A DNA stretch of 64,000 bases from Micromonospora inyonensis (GTDB lineage Bacteria; Actinomycetota; Actinomycetes; Mycobacteriales; Micromonosporaceae): contig NZ_FMHU01000002.1 in the NCBI RefSeq assembly GCF_900091415.1, positions 1,364,001 to 1,428,000 on the forward strand, read 5' to 3'. The notes beneath the pieces are model-generated. The model was not told the origin of the DNA. It saw nothing but the letters and a program-made list of their open reading frames with translations, and ran no database searches. The position numbers were made by a program, and so were the translations under genes. Positions 37,259 to 50,900 of the stretch are shown piece by piece; the stretch's first letter is position 1, and each line of letters opens with the position of its first letter.

Positions 37259-38881
37259 GTGCCAACAGAGACAGTGTGCTTCGTCGGCGGTCGGGTCCGC
37301 ACGATGGACCAGGCGGGAACCGTCGCGGAGGCCTTCCGCGCCGAGGACGGCCGGATCGCGGCGGTCGGGAGGACAGAGGAGATTCTCGCGGGGGCCGCAG
37401 GGGCGCGGGTCGTCGACCTGGCCGGTGCGGTGGTGATCCCCGGACTGGTGGACTGCCACTCCCACCTGGAGCTGCTCGCCTATGCCTGGGAGCTGGCCGC
37501 CGACTGCCGCTCGTCCCGGGTGTCGAGCGTCGAGGAGATCGTCTCCGTGCTCGCGGAGCGCGCCGGCTCCACGCCCGCCGGCGAGTGGATCCTCGGTCAG
37601 GGGCAGCACTACCAGAATCTCAAGCTCGCCGAGGGGCGCTATCCCGACCGCCACGACCTGGACCGGGTCAGCACCACCCACCCGGTGATGTACCGGGCGA
37701 GCTACCACATCAACGTCTTCAACTCCCTGGCCCTGGAGCTGCTGGGTGTCGACGACGACACCCCGAACGCGCCCGGCGGCCGGATCGAGCGTGACCCGGA
37801 CACCGGCGTCGCCACCGGCCGCACCTACGACATGTTCGAGCCGCTCGGCGGCCCGCAACCGACGGTCGAGGAACTCGCGGCGGCGATCCGGCGGGTGCAG
37901 GAACGGTATCTCGCCGTCGGCGTCACCACCGTCGGCGACATCCCCCTGCACCGCGAGGGGCTGGAAGCGATCGCCGCGCTCGCTGCCGACGGTGAGCTGG
38001 TGCTGCGCGCCGCGCTGTACCCGAAGCTGGAGGCGGTGCTGTCGGCCGAGGACGTACGCACCGGCCGTACCAGGGACCGCATCGACGCCCTCGACCCGGA
38101 CCACCTCGCGATGGTCGGTTTCAAGGTCTTCCTCGACGGCGGGCTCACCGCGGGGGCGGCCGCCCTGCACGGGGACTACCCCGGCCAGCCCGGCTACCGC
38201 GGTGAGCTGGCGTTCCCCGACAAGGAGGTCGCCGCGCTGATCGCCACCGCCGACGAGGCGGGCCTCCAGATCGCCATGCACGCGATCGGCGACCGTGCCC
38301 TGGACCAGGCTCTCGACGGCGCGTTGGCACTGCCGCCCGAGCGCCACGGCGTCGCCCGGCACCGGATCGAGCACGCGGGAAACATGTTCATGACCGACGA
38401 ACGGATCAAGCGGCTGGCCGCCTCCGGGGTCGTCCCCGTTCCGCAGCCGGCCTTCATCATGACGACCGCGGCCGGATACGTCGCGCACCTGGGCACCGAC
38501 CGGATCGGGACGGTGATGCCGTTCCGGACGCTGATCGACCACGGCCTGCCGATCCCGGGCAACTCCGATGCGATCGGCATCACCGCCGACCAGCACGACC
38601 CCTTCCCGGCTATGCAGGCCGCCGTCACCCGGCGCACCAACGACGGTGACGTGCTGGCCGCCCAGGAGGCGGTCACGATCGAGGAGGCGCTGCGGATGTA
38701 CACCGAGTGGTCGGCGTTCTCGATCGGCTGGGAGGACCGGATCGGTTCGATCGAGGTGGGTAAGTTCGCCGATTTCGTCCTCCTGTCCGCGGACCCGTTG
38801 GAGACCGAGCCGACGGATCTGGCCGCCCTGACCGTCACGCAGACCTGGATCGGCGCGACGCTGGTCTTCGAGCGGAGCTGA
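37259..38881 (+). CDS. YtcJ-like amidohydrolase
   Basis: 540 residues from GTG 37259 after AAAGAGG. The metal-binding barrel has DCHSHLEL (HxH), GFKVFLDGGLTAG (carbamylated Lys candidate), IAMHAIGDRALD (metal His), HRIEHAGN and NSDAIG. The C-terminal segment is GSIEVGKFADFVLLSADPL. YtcJ-type enzymes hydrolyse N-acyl or formamide bonds of small amides. Last in the right arm, it could release the amine or acid used by the other enzymes. Confidence 0.91.
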   Translation: MPTETVCFVGGRVRTMDQAGTVAEAFRAEDGRIAAVGRTEEILAGAAGARVVDLAGAVVIPGLVDCHSHLELLAYAWELAADCRSSRVSSVEEIVSVLAERAGSTPAGEWILGQGQHYQNLKLAEGRYPDRHDLDRVSTTHPVMYRASYHINVFNSLALELLGVDDDTPNAPGGRIERDPDTGVATGRTYDMFEPLGGPQPTVEELAAAIRRVQERYLAVGVTTVGDIPLHREGLEAIAALAADGELVLRAALYPKLEAVLSAEDVRTGRTRDRIDALDPDHLAMVGFKVFLDGGLTAGAAALHGDYPGQPGYRGELAFPDKEVAALIATADEAGLQIAMHAIGDRALDQALDGALALPPERHGVARHRIEHAGNMFMTDERIKRLAASGVVPVPQPAFIMTTAAGYVAHLGTDRIGTVMPFRTLIDHGLPIPGNSDAIGITADQHDPFPAMQAAVTRRTNDGDVLAAQEAVTIEEALRMYTEWSAFSIGWEDRIGSIEVGKFADFVLLSADPLETEPTDLAALTVTQTWIGATLVFERS

Positions 38882-38955
38882 ACGCGGCGGCCAACTGCTC
38901 CACCAGGGCGAGCCCGGCCAAGACGTGACGCCGGGGAGGGCCGGGAGTGGGTTCG

Positions 38956-39030
38956 GCGTGTGGAACGCGGCGGGGCAGGGGCGTGTGGAACGCGGCGGGG
39001 CAGGGGCGTGTGGAACGCGGCGGGGCAGGG
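38956..39030 (+). repeat. Three tandem copies of a 25-bp repeat
   Basis: The unit starts GCGTGTGGAACG and ends GGGCAGGG; three copies are perfect. The 25-base period changes frame in each copy, so it is not a protein repeat. It lies just before a gene fragment and may be a replication-slippage product. Bases 38882-39293 otherwise hold the fragment below. Confidence 0.9.
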
Positions 39031-39220
39031 GTTCGCGCGGACGCAGGAGGGCCTCGCCGAGGAGGGTGTCGTGCGGGTGGCGCTGCCCATGGACGGAAGG
39101 ACCTTCTGCGCCGGGATGCGGTTTCTCGGCCGGGAGCACCTCGGCGAGCGGATCGGCGGCCTTTCCCCGGCGAAGCAGCGCGAGCTCGACGTCGCGATGG
39201 AGCTGTCCGGCGCCGGGTGA
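39031..39220 (+). pseudogene. Gene fragment, possibly MazF/PemK-like C-terminus
   Basis: The frame through 39220 reads VRVALPMDGRTFCAGMRFLG and REHLGERIGGLSPAKQREL, ending in a stop. The R-LGERIGGLSP pattern resembles the C-terminal helix of MazF/PemK toxins. The N-terminal part is lost in the tandem repeat. The similarity is slight, and another family is possible. Confidence 0.35.
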
Positions 39221-39256
39221 CCGCTCTGGTCCGCGTGCGGGTCCGAGTCGAAACAA

Positions 39257-39293
39257 AACTTGATTCATTCCAAAACTGGGCTATGTTCAACAC
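39257..39293 (+). promoter_or_regulatory. furA promoter and FurA box (leaderless)
   Basis: TTGATTCATTCCAAAA (39260 onward) resembles the actinobacterial FurA/CatR operator core TTGACTCATTCCAG. TTGATT (39260-39265) and TATGTT (39282-39287) form -35/-10 elements with 16-base spacing. The -10 ends six bases before the furA ATG, so the transcript probably starts at or beside the start codon. Confidence 0.75.
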
Positions 39294-42021
<2,728 letters not shown>

Positions 42022-42032
42022 CCCTGCTCCAA

Positions 42033-42079
42033 CCGACGGGCCCCGGTCGATCCACCCGTGATCGACCGGGGCTCGTCGG
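42033..42079. terminator. Long hairpin after katG
   Basis: A 19-bp stem with one G-U pair (CCGACGGGCCCCGGTCGAT) and a 9-base loop ends the operon. It also faces the convergent glycosyltransferase gene. Confidence 0.88.
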
Positions 42080-42122
42080 TTCCTGGGATGAGCCGTGACG
42101 GAGTCGGCGGGCCGGTGGCCGG

Positions 42123-42903
42123 TCAGTGGGTGCCGAGCAGGGACGCCAGGCCGAAACGCAGCAGGGGCCAGTACACCTGGGCCGAGTCGGTGACCACCCC
42201 GAAGTGGGACGACTCGTTGTCCCCCAGGTAGCGGGTGGCGACGCGCGTCTGCTCGATCGCGTGACGGTCGCGCGTCGCGAACAGCAGGACGTTCATCTCG
42301 AAGTCGAAGTCGAAGCCGTCGCCGGGAACCCGCCGCAGCCAATCGAGCAGCGCGTACGGGTACGCGCGGAGCCCGGTCTGCGTGTCCCGCACCGGACGAC
42401 CGGTGACCAGGGCGAACAGGACACGGGTCAGTGCGTTGCCGGCCCTGCTGCGCAGCGGCGTCCCCGCGTCGAAACGGCGTACGCCCAGCGTGAGGTGTCC
42501 GGTCTCGCTCGTGCGGGCCGCCACCCTGGCGATGTCGGCGGCGTGGTGCTGCCCGTCGGCGTCAGCGCAGGCCAACGTGCTGTCCCGGATGGTGCGCGGC
42601 GGCGTACCGGAAGCCGACCCGCAGGGCCATACCCTTGCCACGGTTACGTCTGAGCCGAAGCAGGGTGCATCCCCGGTCCCGCGCAGCGTGCAGCACCCGA
42701 TCGGCCGACGGTTCGTCGCTGCCGTCGTCGATCACGACCACATCGACGTCCGGCGCCGTCAGGCGAAGATCGTCGATCAGTTCGAGCAGTGCTCGACCCG
42801 GCTGGTAGACGGGCAGCAGGACGACGACCCGGGCCTCGCCCGGGGCGGTGGGACCGCCGGGGCCGCACGGACCGGGGGAGCAGGACTCGTTGGGCATCGG
42901 CAC
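42123..42903 (-). pseudogene. GT2-family glycosyltransferase, one frameshift
   Basis: The first frame (42903-42562) has VVVLLPVYQPG, VVVIDDGSDE and RLRRNRGKGMALRVGFRYA, the start of a GT-A fold. The second (to 42123) continues with LACADADGQHHAADI (DxD motif), FALVTGRPVRDTQTGLRAYP and FDFDFEMNVLLFA. The frames overlap near 42585, where one indel would join them to about 255 residues. Dolichol-phosphate-mannose-synthase-like enzymes have this order. The active residues are present, so an assembly error is possible. Confidence 0.82.
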
Positions 42904-43024
42904 CTCGTCGACGTGGTCGGGTCGTCCGGCGCGGTGGCTGGTGCCGGGCGACGACTACCGCGACCGATACCCCGCTCGGCGTCCGGTCATGCGATGACCG
43001 TCGCCGGCGACCACCTGAGCACTG

Positions 43025-43705
43025 TCACCGTGCGGATCCGGCTGTCCCGGGCCGACGCAGCGCTCGTTCCACCCGGCGCAGCCGGGTGATCGCCTGCTCC
43101 TCCCGGCGCAGCAGGTCGGCGCTGGTACGCGCACCCATCAGCGTCAGCCGCGCCGCGACCCGGAGCAGCCGCTCGGACCCACCCCTCTCCGGTTCACCAC
43201 CGAACGCCGGCACGTCGAGCAGCGCCGCGCCCCGAAGCCCGGGCACCCGGGCAGCGAGGAGTCTGATTCCGTGGCAGGTGCCAGACATGCGACACGATGC
43301 CCAGGGGATGCGAGGCATCCAGGACGTGGTCGGGTAGTAGCCCGTCCTCGGCAACCTGTACGAGGTTCTCGAGCGTGCTGCGGGAACGGGACTCCGCCCG
43401 CAGGTCGGCGTACCGTCGAGACCAGCCAGACGGGCGTGGCGCACCATCAGGTCCGCCTCGCGGCTACCCGCTGGCGGGGGCTCCGCCCGGTCGCACGCTT
43501 CGGCCCACCCTCCGGTGAAGACGACGCGTGGCGGCTGGTCCTGCCGGGCCGACCACCGATAGGAGGACGTGTGTGTCGTGACGTAGCCGACCGCGGCCTC
43601 GACCCGGGCGATGCTGGCCGCCGTCAACAGGTAGCGCCCCTGTTCACACCGGACACCGCGCCCGAAGACCACCAGCACCGTGGCGACCTCGCCCGCACCG
43701 GTCAC
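43025..43705 (-). pseudogene. YdcF/ElyC-SanA-family protein with two compensating frameshifts
   Basis: The main frame from GTG 43705 gives VLVVFGRGVRC, YVTTHTSSYRW and PPRVVFTGGWAEACDRAEPP, and ends VPGLRGAALLDVPAFGGEPE, both typical of YdcF-like proteins. Between about 43430 and 43275 another frame carries YADLRAESRSRSTLENLV, DHVLDASHPLGIVSHVWHLP, the conserved middle. So the gene leaves and regains its frame, losing the middle in the annotated frame. The start overlaps the ZIP stop by four bases. The protein would be a membrane-linked, envelope-related protein of unknown chemistry. Confidence 0.8.
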
Positions 43706-44475
43706 AACGTGGCGAGGACGAAGGAGAGCACGAATCCGGCGGTGGTACTCAGCGCGACCAGCGGCCCGCCCTTCTCGTACGCCTCGGGCATCAGGGTGTC
43801 CGCCAGTGACGCCAACACCGCGCCCGCGGCGAACGCCAGCGGTAGTGAGATGGTCTCCGGCGCGGCGCTCGACAACGGCCCGGCGCCCAGCACCACCGCC
43901 AGGACGAGTACCGCGGCGCACGCACTCCAGGTGCCCAACACGAACCGCCGGGACCGGCCCTGGGCGCGCATCGACGCGCTGCCGACCAGCGCCTCCGGGA
44001 AGTTCGACACGAAGATCGCGGCCAGCAGCGCCAGCCCACCGGTGCCCTCACCGAGAGACACCCCGAGCGCGACGTTCTCCGGCACACCGTCGAGAGTGAC
44101 CGCCGCCAGCAGCGCGAGTCCCGCCGCTCCGGTGGTCGAGGCGGCCGACGCGGCACGATCGCGGGCAGCGGCGTCCGGATCGAGTTTCTCACTGCCGTGG
44201 GCCTCTTTCCGGCTGCCCTGCGCCACCCGGTCCAGCCCGGCGCTGAGCACGGTGAACACGGCCGCGCCCACCACCAGACCCACCGCCGCGCGCCAGATGC
44301 CGCCCTGCTCGTAGGCATCCTCGAACAACTCGAACGCCAACGCGGTGATCAGTGCTCCCGAGGCGAACGCGAGCAGCACCGCCAGCCACTTCTTCGGAAG
44401 ACGCACCCAGACGCCGGCCAACGCACCGAACACCAACGCGCTGGAGGCCACCAACCCGAACATGAAAGCTCTCAC
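43702..44475 (-). CDS. ZIP-family metal transporter
   Basis: 257 residues with about eight hydrophobic helices. The ZIP motifs are AVTLDGVPENVALGVSLGEG (transmembrane helix 4, with D and E replacing the usual H) and FVSNFPEALVGSASM (helix 5). A charged, His-poor loop lies at residues 100-125. It moves divalent metal, probably Zn2+ or Fe2+/Mn2+, down its gradient. It is first in the small leftward operon whose next two genes are frameshifted. Confidence 0.88.
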   Translation of the reverse strand: MRAFMFGLVASSALVFGALAGVWVRLPKKWLAVLLAFASGALITALAFELFEDAYEQGGIWRAAVGLVVGAAVFTVLSAGLDRVAQGSRKEAHGSEKLDPDAAARDRAASAASTTGAAGLALLAAVTLDGVPENVALGVSLGEGTGGLALLAAIFVSNFPEALVGSASMRAQGRSRRFVLGTWSACAAVLVLAVVLGAGPLSSAAPETISLPLAFAAGAVLASLADTLMPEAYEKGGPLVALSTTAGFVLSFVLATL

Positions 44476-44964
44476 GCGTCTGACCTACCCACCGGGGTGG
44501 GCGCCGCAACCGGATCAGCGAACTCCGACGATGTCGGCGGTGACACTTCGTGATCTTGTCGGACGGGGCAGCCAACCTCGACGGCGAGGCCGGCTGCGTC
44601 AGTGGCCGGCTGCTGCCCGAGCGGTCACCGCAGGTCACTCTGCCGTCCCGGCCTCGGGCGGACCCTTGGCCATTGGTTTCTACGTGCGGTCGGGGTGGTG
44701 AACCCACTGCCGCGATTCAGTCGTGAGGCAACAGAGCGGGGTGACGGGGATGATCGGGCTGACCGACGAGGAGCTGTTGGTGGAGATGCGTGCGGCTGTG
44801 GATTTCAGGGCGAGGAGGCGGACCCGGTTCGCTGTGTCGGGGTGAACGCCGAGGCCACCGGTGCCGAGCTGGTTGCGGACATGAGTGGTGGCACGCGGGG
44901 TTGATCCGCGGAGGCGAGATGGCCGAGGGCTGGGGCGGTGGTCTGCGCCGCTGGGTGATTCGCA
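44476..44964. other. Upstream region of the giant gene, no firm gene
   Basis: Two short frames (44750-44845, MIGLTDEELLVEMRAAVDF...; and 44842-44904) overlap by GTGA and are preceded by G-rich ribosome-site-like sequence. Their coupled layout recalls small genes before secreted toxins, but no family is recognised and they may not be expressed. Confidence 0.3.
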
Positions 44965-47900
44965 TTGAGTGCCCCTGGTGGGGGTGGGGAGGGGGCGTTG
45001 GCGGTGGCTGAGGCCGCGGTTCCTTCCGTTGGGCTCAGTGAGTCGTCGAAGCGGGCGTTGGAGGCGTTCACCGGGATGCGGTTGCACCGGTCGAATCTGC
45101 CGGTGTTGGCGTATGACCTGAACGCGTTGGAGGTGTTGGCGGAGCGGTTGCGGACCGTGTTGGTTCCGGAGCTGGCCCAGGTGATCAAGGTGGTTGGGGC
45201 GGCGGGAGAGGGTGAGGTCTTCGACCGGTTCGTGGCGCAGACGGCTCCGTTCGTGGAGTTGTTGGACGGGGTCGCCGACGTGAAGGTCGGCGTGGCTCAG
45301 GCGATGCGGGGCTTCCTGAACCAGATGGAGCTGACGGATCGTCAGGCGCTGGTCATGTTCATCTTCATGATGACGGAGTTGGCGGTCGCGTTCGCGATGG
45401 CGTTCTTCCTGCCGGTGGAGGCGGCGGCGCACATCGTGAAGGTTCGGACGATCATCCAGACGATCCTGCGGTCGTCGATGGTGCGGGCGGCGGCGAGTAG
45501 CACGGCGATTCAGATGTTGTTCATGCCGGGGTCGTCGTTGTTGGCGCAGATCAGCATGATGGCTGATGGTCTGGTGCCGGGGGTCGACTGGGCGCAGGTC
45601 GGTAAGCAGGCGTTGTACGGGTTGGCGGTGGCGGGTGTGACCACGGCGGCCGGGCCGGCGTTGGGCCGGTTCGCGGGGGTCGTGGGTGGTGGTCTGGCGA
45701 AGTTCGGGGTGTCGGATACCACGCGTGACCTGTTGACCCGTTTGTGGATGGTGCCGGTGTCGGAGGTCGGCCTGGAGGTGGTCGGCGATATCGCCGCCAG
45801 CTACATGGTCGACGGGACCTACGACCCCGGCGGTCTCGGTATGGCCGTGATTTCCGGGGCGTTGTCGGGGACGGGTGAGCTGGGCGCGTCCGGGGCCGGG
45901 GCCGCTGCGCGTCGCGTGGCTGTCGGTTTGGGGTTCAATCCGACCCGGCCCCGGTGGAACATGCCCGGTGGCACCGGTTTCACCGCCGACGGCAGGCCGG
46001 TCGCTCCGGTCAATCCGGCACCGTCCACGTATCAGCCGGAGGTCGACGATCCGGCGGGTGCGGGCTCCGGGGGGCAGGCCCCGGTGCCTGTCCCGCCGGT
46101 GCCGGCACCGGCGCTGTCAGCACCGGCACCGGTACCGGAGTGGTCGGCACCGACCATGTCCGCGCCGTCGTGGTCGACGCCGGACCTGCCGGTGCCGTCG
46201 TGGTCCGTGCCGAACTTCTCGGTGCCGCCGGTGCCGGTGGTGCCTGTGCCGGAGTGGTCGGCACCGACCATGTCCGCGCCGTCGTGGTCGGCGCCGGACC
46301 TGCCGGTTCCGTCGTGGTCTGTGCCGAACTTCTCGGTGCCGACGGTGCCGACGGTGCCGGTGGTGCCCGTGCCGGAGTGGGTAGCGGTCGCCGGCGCGCC
46401 GGTGGTGGAGCAGTGGCAGCGGTTCCAGCGGGAACTGGTGGACCACTACGGTGGGCTCCTGGCCGGGACGGGGCAGGCGCGGCAGTTCCTGGCCGCGCTT
46501 CCCGTGCCGGTCGAGCAGGTCTTCACCGAGTGGGCCGACGCTCGGCAGAACGACCCGACCGTTCCCGCTTTCCTGTTCCGGATCGGCCTACCCGCCACCG
46601 CGCTCACCGAGCGGTACCTGTTCGGGGTCCGGGACCAGGCCGTCGCCCGCATCACCGAAGCCCTCGCGGGGCAGATCCCGGCGGGCGGGCAGATCCCGGC
46701 GGTGGTACGGCCGGAGCAGGTCGTCGCCGCGTTGCCGGCGGAGTTCGACCGGCAGGCGTTGCGCTCGGCCGTGCATCTGGCCGCCCAGCACCACATCGAC
46801 CAGTACCTCACCACCGCCACACCGACGCCCGTCACCCTGCAAGGCGGACTGGTCCTGCCCGGGGCCGTTCAGGTGCCGGGGGCCCCTGGCCTGCCGGGCG
46901 GTGCTGGCGTGCCGGGCGGTGCTGCCCTGCCGGCGGTCGTCGGTACGCCGGGGACCCCGGGCGTGCCGGGTGGCGCGGGCGTGCCGGGGGCCGCCGGGGC
47001 GGCGGCGGTGCCGTCGGACGCCGTGCGCGCCGCGGTCGCGCGTGACGTGCGGACCCACGTGGACCGGAGCCTCGACGCGATCCTCGGCACCAACCCACTA
47101 CCCACCGCACCACTCACCATGCCGTCGGCCGTGCCGTCGGCCGTGCCGTCGGCCGTGCCGTCGGCCGTGCCGTCGGCTGCGGTGGCCGGTCCGGACGCCG
47201 CGCAGGTCAACGCCGTGGCGGACGTGGTCCGCCAGGTGGTCACCGACCTACCCGCCCGCTTCACGGCCGCGGTCATCCCCGACACCACCGCACCGGAGGC
47301 CACCCCAGCCGGCACGGACACCCCGGCACACGGGCGCACCGACGTGCCGACGGTGCCGGTGACCCCGGAGCAGCACACCGCAGCAGCGACCAGCCTGGCG
47401 GAATCCCAGTTCACCGCCCTGGCGAAGGAGTACGGCGTCGAGCCGGCCAACCACGACACCCTCGCCGGATCCTTCCGACAGGACTGGGTCGACGGATACC
47501 ACCAGGTACTCGCCCAGGCCACCGCCACCCCCGGCACCCCGGCCATGCCCGGGGTGCCGGCCATGCCCGGGGTGCCGGCCATGCCCGGGGTGCCGGCCAT
47601 GCCCAGCGTGCCGGCGATCCCCAGCACGTCGGACGCGCCGGGAACTCCGGGCACGCCGGATGCGGCCGGGGGCCGCAGTCCGGTGCCGGTCGGCGCGGCC
47701 CCCCGCACCGACGGCACGCCGATCCACGACAACGCCAGCGACCGGATGTCAGTCAGTGACATGTCCGTCTCCAGTGAGGACATGTTCAGCCGCGACAGCA
47801 GTTTCCACGACACCATGACGGTCAGTGACCTCTCCTCGTCGGACGAGCCGATCAGCCGTGACCCCGTCAAGGGCGAAGTCAGTGACACGGATTCGTTCAG

Positions 47901-50900
47901 TGGCGTGTCCTTGTGGGACGACCCGATCGGTGGTGAGCCTGGCGGACGCGGTGAGCCGGCTGTAACGGCGACTGGGCCGGCCGTAACGGCGACTGGGCTG
48001 GCCGTGGGGATGGTCGAGTCCGGGCGGCGGGGCGGTGACTGGGCTATCGCGGAGCAGGTGCGTCCCGGCGGCGGTGACGGGTGGTGGTGTGTGGCGGCGA
48101 CGTTCGATGTGTTCCGGGCCGAGTACGGGCGGCTGGGTAACCGGGTGGTGTTCGACGACCGGGTCATGGGAGCGGATGGGCGGCTCGCGCCGACTATGGG
48201 TTGGTCGCAGCTGATGGAGATCCTCGATGCGGTACCGGAGCGTGTCGCTCAGCCGGGCGGGGTTGCGGGAGAGGATGTGCTGGCGGGGTTGCGGGCGGTG
48301 CCGGGGTCGATGGTCGTGGTCAGGGTCGCGCCACCGAACGAACCGCAGCATGTGTTCGCTCTTTCCAGCCAGCCGCGGGGTTCCGGGCCGGCGAGGATCC
48401 GGGTGCGGGATCCTCTGGTGCCCGGGGCGGTGGACCGGCCCGAGCCGGAGGATCCGGTACGTGATCCGTGGCTGCGGCATCTGTTCGTATCCGGTACCCG
48501 GGTGGCGGTGTTCGATGGGGACGGGCGGCCCACCACGATCAGCGGTCTCCTCGGCCGGACCGGCGGGCACCGGCGGCCGGTCACCGCGGCCGGTACCGAT
48601 GTCGGTGGGTTCCTGCTCGCCTCGACCAGCACGCCACGCGGCCCGTCGCACGCGATGCGGGCTGACACCACCGTTGCCGGCCCGGTCGACTCCCCGAGGT
48701 CCGGTCCGGTGGGCGAGGACGGCTCGTCTGGTCCTGGTCTGGCGTTTGGTGTCCAGGCTTTCCCGGATGTCGTCCCCTCGGATCTGGAGGGGATGGATCT
48801 GGGCACACCACAGCTCGACGGCGGGTGGGAGCCGGCGCGGGACACCGGACAGGCCGAGTCCCCGCTGACGGAAGTACCCGGGATGCCGGACCTGGGCCCG
48901 GATCTGGACCCGGACCCGGATCTGGGTCGATTGGGTGTGCCGTCGCTTGATGAGGATGGTGCGTGGGTGTCGTCGGTGGTGGGGGACCCGGCGCCGGTGG
49001 GGGTTGCGCGGGAGGGGGTTGCGGCTGGTGTGGGTGGGGTTGCCCCGCTACCGGAGCCGCCGGATCATGTGGTTCATTGGCGGCCCGGTGAGGATGGGCC
49101 CGCGACCCTCCGCGCATACCTGGAGACGGTGGAACTCCCCGACGGGGTGTCCCTGGACCCCGACAAAAAGGGGAGGTTGGGGTCGGGGATGGCCGCTTGG
49201 GTGAAAGCCTGGGCACAGGGACTGCGGGGTAAGACCACCCCCGACGGCCACCCCTACACCCAGGACGCGGTAGCCACACTGTCCGGCAACCTGACCAACC
49301 AGCAAACGGTCGGGAATTATTGGCGGGAGGTGGCGGCGCCGCTGCCCCCGCCGCCGGGTCATGTGGTTCGTTGGCGGCCCGGTGAGGGTGGGCCCGTGAC
49401 CCTCCGCGCATACCTGGAGACGCTGAAACTCCCCGACCGGGTGTCCCTGGACCCCGACAAAAAGGGGAGGCTGGGGCCGGGGATGGCCGCTTGGGTGAAA
49501 GCCTGGGCACAGGGACTGCAGGGTAAGACCACCCCCGACGGCCACCCCTACACCCTGGCTGCGGTAGCCGCACTGTCCGGCGACCTGATCAACCAGGTAT
49601 CGGTCTTGAGATATTGGCGGGAGGTGGCGGCGCCGCTGCCCCCGCCGCCGGGTCATGTGGTTCGTTGGCGGCCCGGTGAGGGTGGGCCCGTGACCCTCCG
49701 GGCATACCTGGAGACGGTGGAACTCCCCGAGGGGGTGTCCTTGGACACCGGCAAAAAGGGGAGGCTGGGGTCGGGGATGGCCGCTTGGGTGAAAGCCTGG
49801 GTACAGGGACTGCGGGGTGAGACCACCCCCGACGGCCACCCCTACACCCTGGACGCGGTAGTCACACTGTCCGGCAACCTGATCAACCAGCAAACGGTCG
49901 GGAATTATTGGCGGGAGGTGGCGGCGCCGCTGCCCCCGCCGCCGGGTCATGTGGTTCGTTGGCGGCCCGGTGAGGGTGGGCCCGTGACCCTCCGGGCATA
50001 CCTGGAGACGGTGGAACTCCCCGAGGGGGTGTCCCTGGACCGCGACCAACTCGGAAGGCTGGGGCCGGGGATGGCCGCTTGGGTGAAAGCCTGGGCACAG
50101 GGACTGCGGGGTAAGACCACCCCCGACGGCCACCCCTACACCCAGGATGAGGTAGCCGCACTGTCCGGCAATCTGATCAACCAGCAAACGGTCGGGACAT
50201 ATTGGCGGGTGGCGGCGCCGCTGCCCCCGCCGCCGGATCATGTGGTTCGCTGGCGGCCCGGTGAGGATGGGCCCGTGACCCTCCGCGCATACCTGGAGAC
50301 GGTGGAACTCCCCGACCGGGTGTCCCTGAACACCGGCAAACAGGGGAAGCTGGGGCCGGGGATGGCCGCTTGGGTGAAAGCCTGGGCACAGGGACTGCGG
50401 GGTGAGACCACCCCCGACGGCCACCCCTACACCCAGGACGCGGTAGCCGCACTGTCCGGCAACCTGACCACCCAGGGATCGGTCGGGAATTATTGGCGGG
50501 AGGCGGCGCCGCCGCTGCCCCCGCCGCCGGATCACGTGTCCACTTGGCGGCCCGGTGAGGATGGGCCCGTGACCCTCCGTGCATACCTGGAGACGGTGGA
50601 ACTCCCTGACGGGGTGTCCCTGGACACCGACAAGAAGGGGTATCTGGGGTCGGGGATGGCCGGTTGGGTGAAAGCCTGGGCACAGGGACTGCGGGGTGAG
50701 ACCACCCCCGACGGCCACCCCTACACCCAGGATGAGGTAGCCGCACTGTCCGGCAACTTGATCAACCGGCGAACGGTCGGGAGATATTGGCGGGAGGTGG
50801 CGCCGCCGCTGCCCCCACCGCCGGATCACGTGTCCACTTGGCGGCCCGGTGAGGATGGGCCGGCGACCCTCCGCGCATACCTGGAGACGGTGGAACTCCC

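Noticed and set aside
38956..39030. CRISPR-like array
   Set aside because: The 25-bp units are directly contiguous with no spacers.
35483..39268. Long open frame (1261 codons) on the minus strand opposite the aldehyde dehydrogenase and amidohydrolase genes
   Set aside because: It is an antisense shadow caused by GC-rich codon bias; its translation is Gly/Asp/Arg-rich without domains, while the plus strand holds two clear enzymes.
46032..47050. Collagen-like or antigen gene in other frames of the giant gene
   Set aside because: The Gly/Ala/Arg-rich products are alternate frames of the Pro-rich linkers.
49048..50829. Repetitive antisense frame opposite repeat block 1
   Set aside because: It mirrors the 294-bp repeats; the plus frame extends through the whole giant gene and contains the domains.
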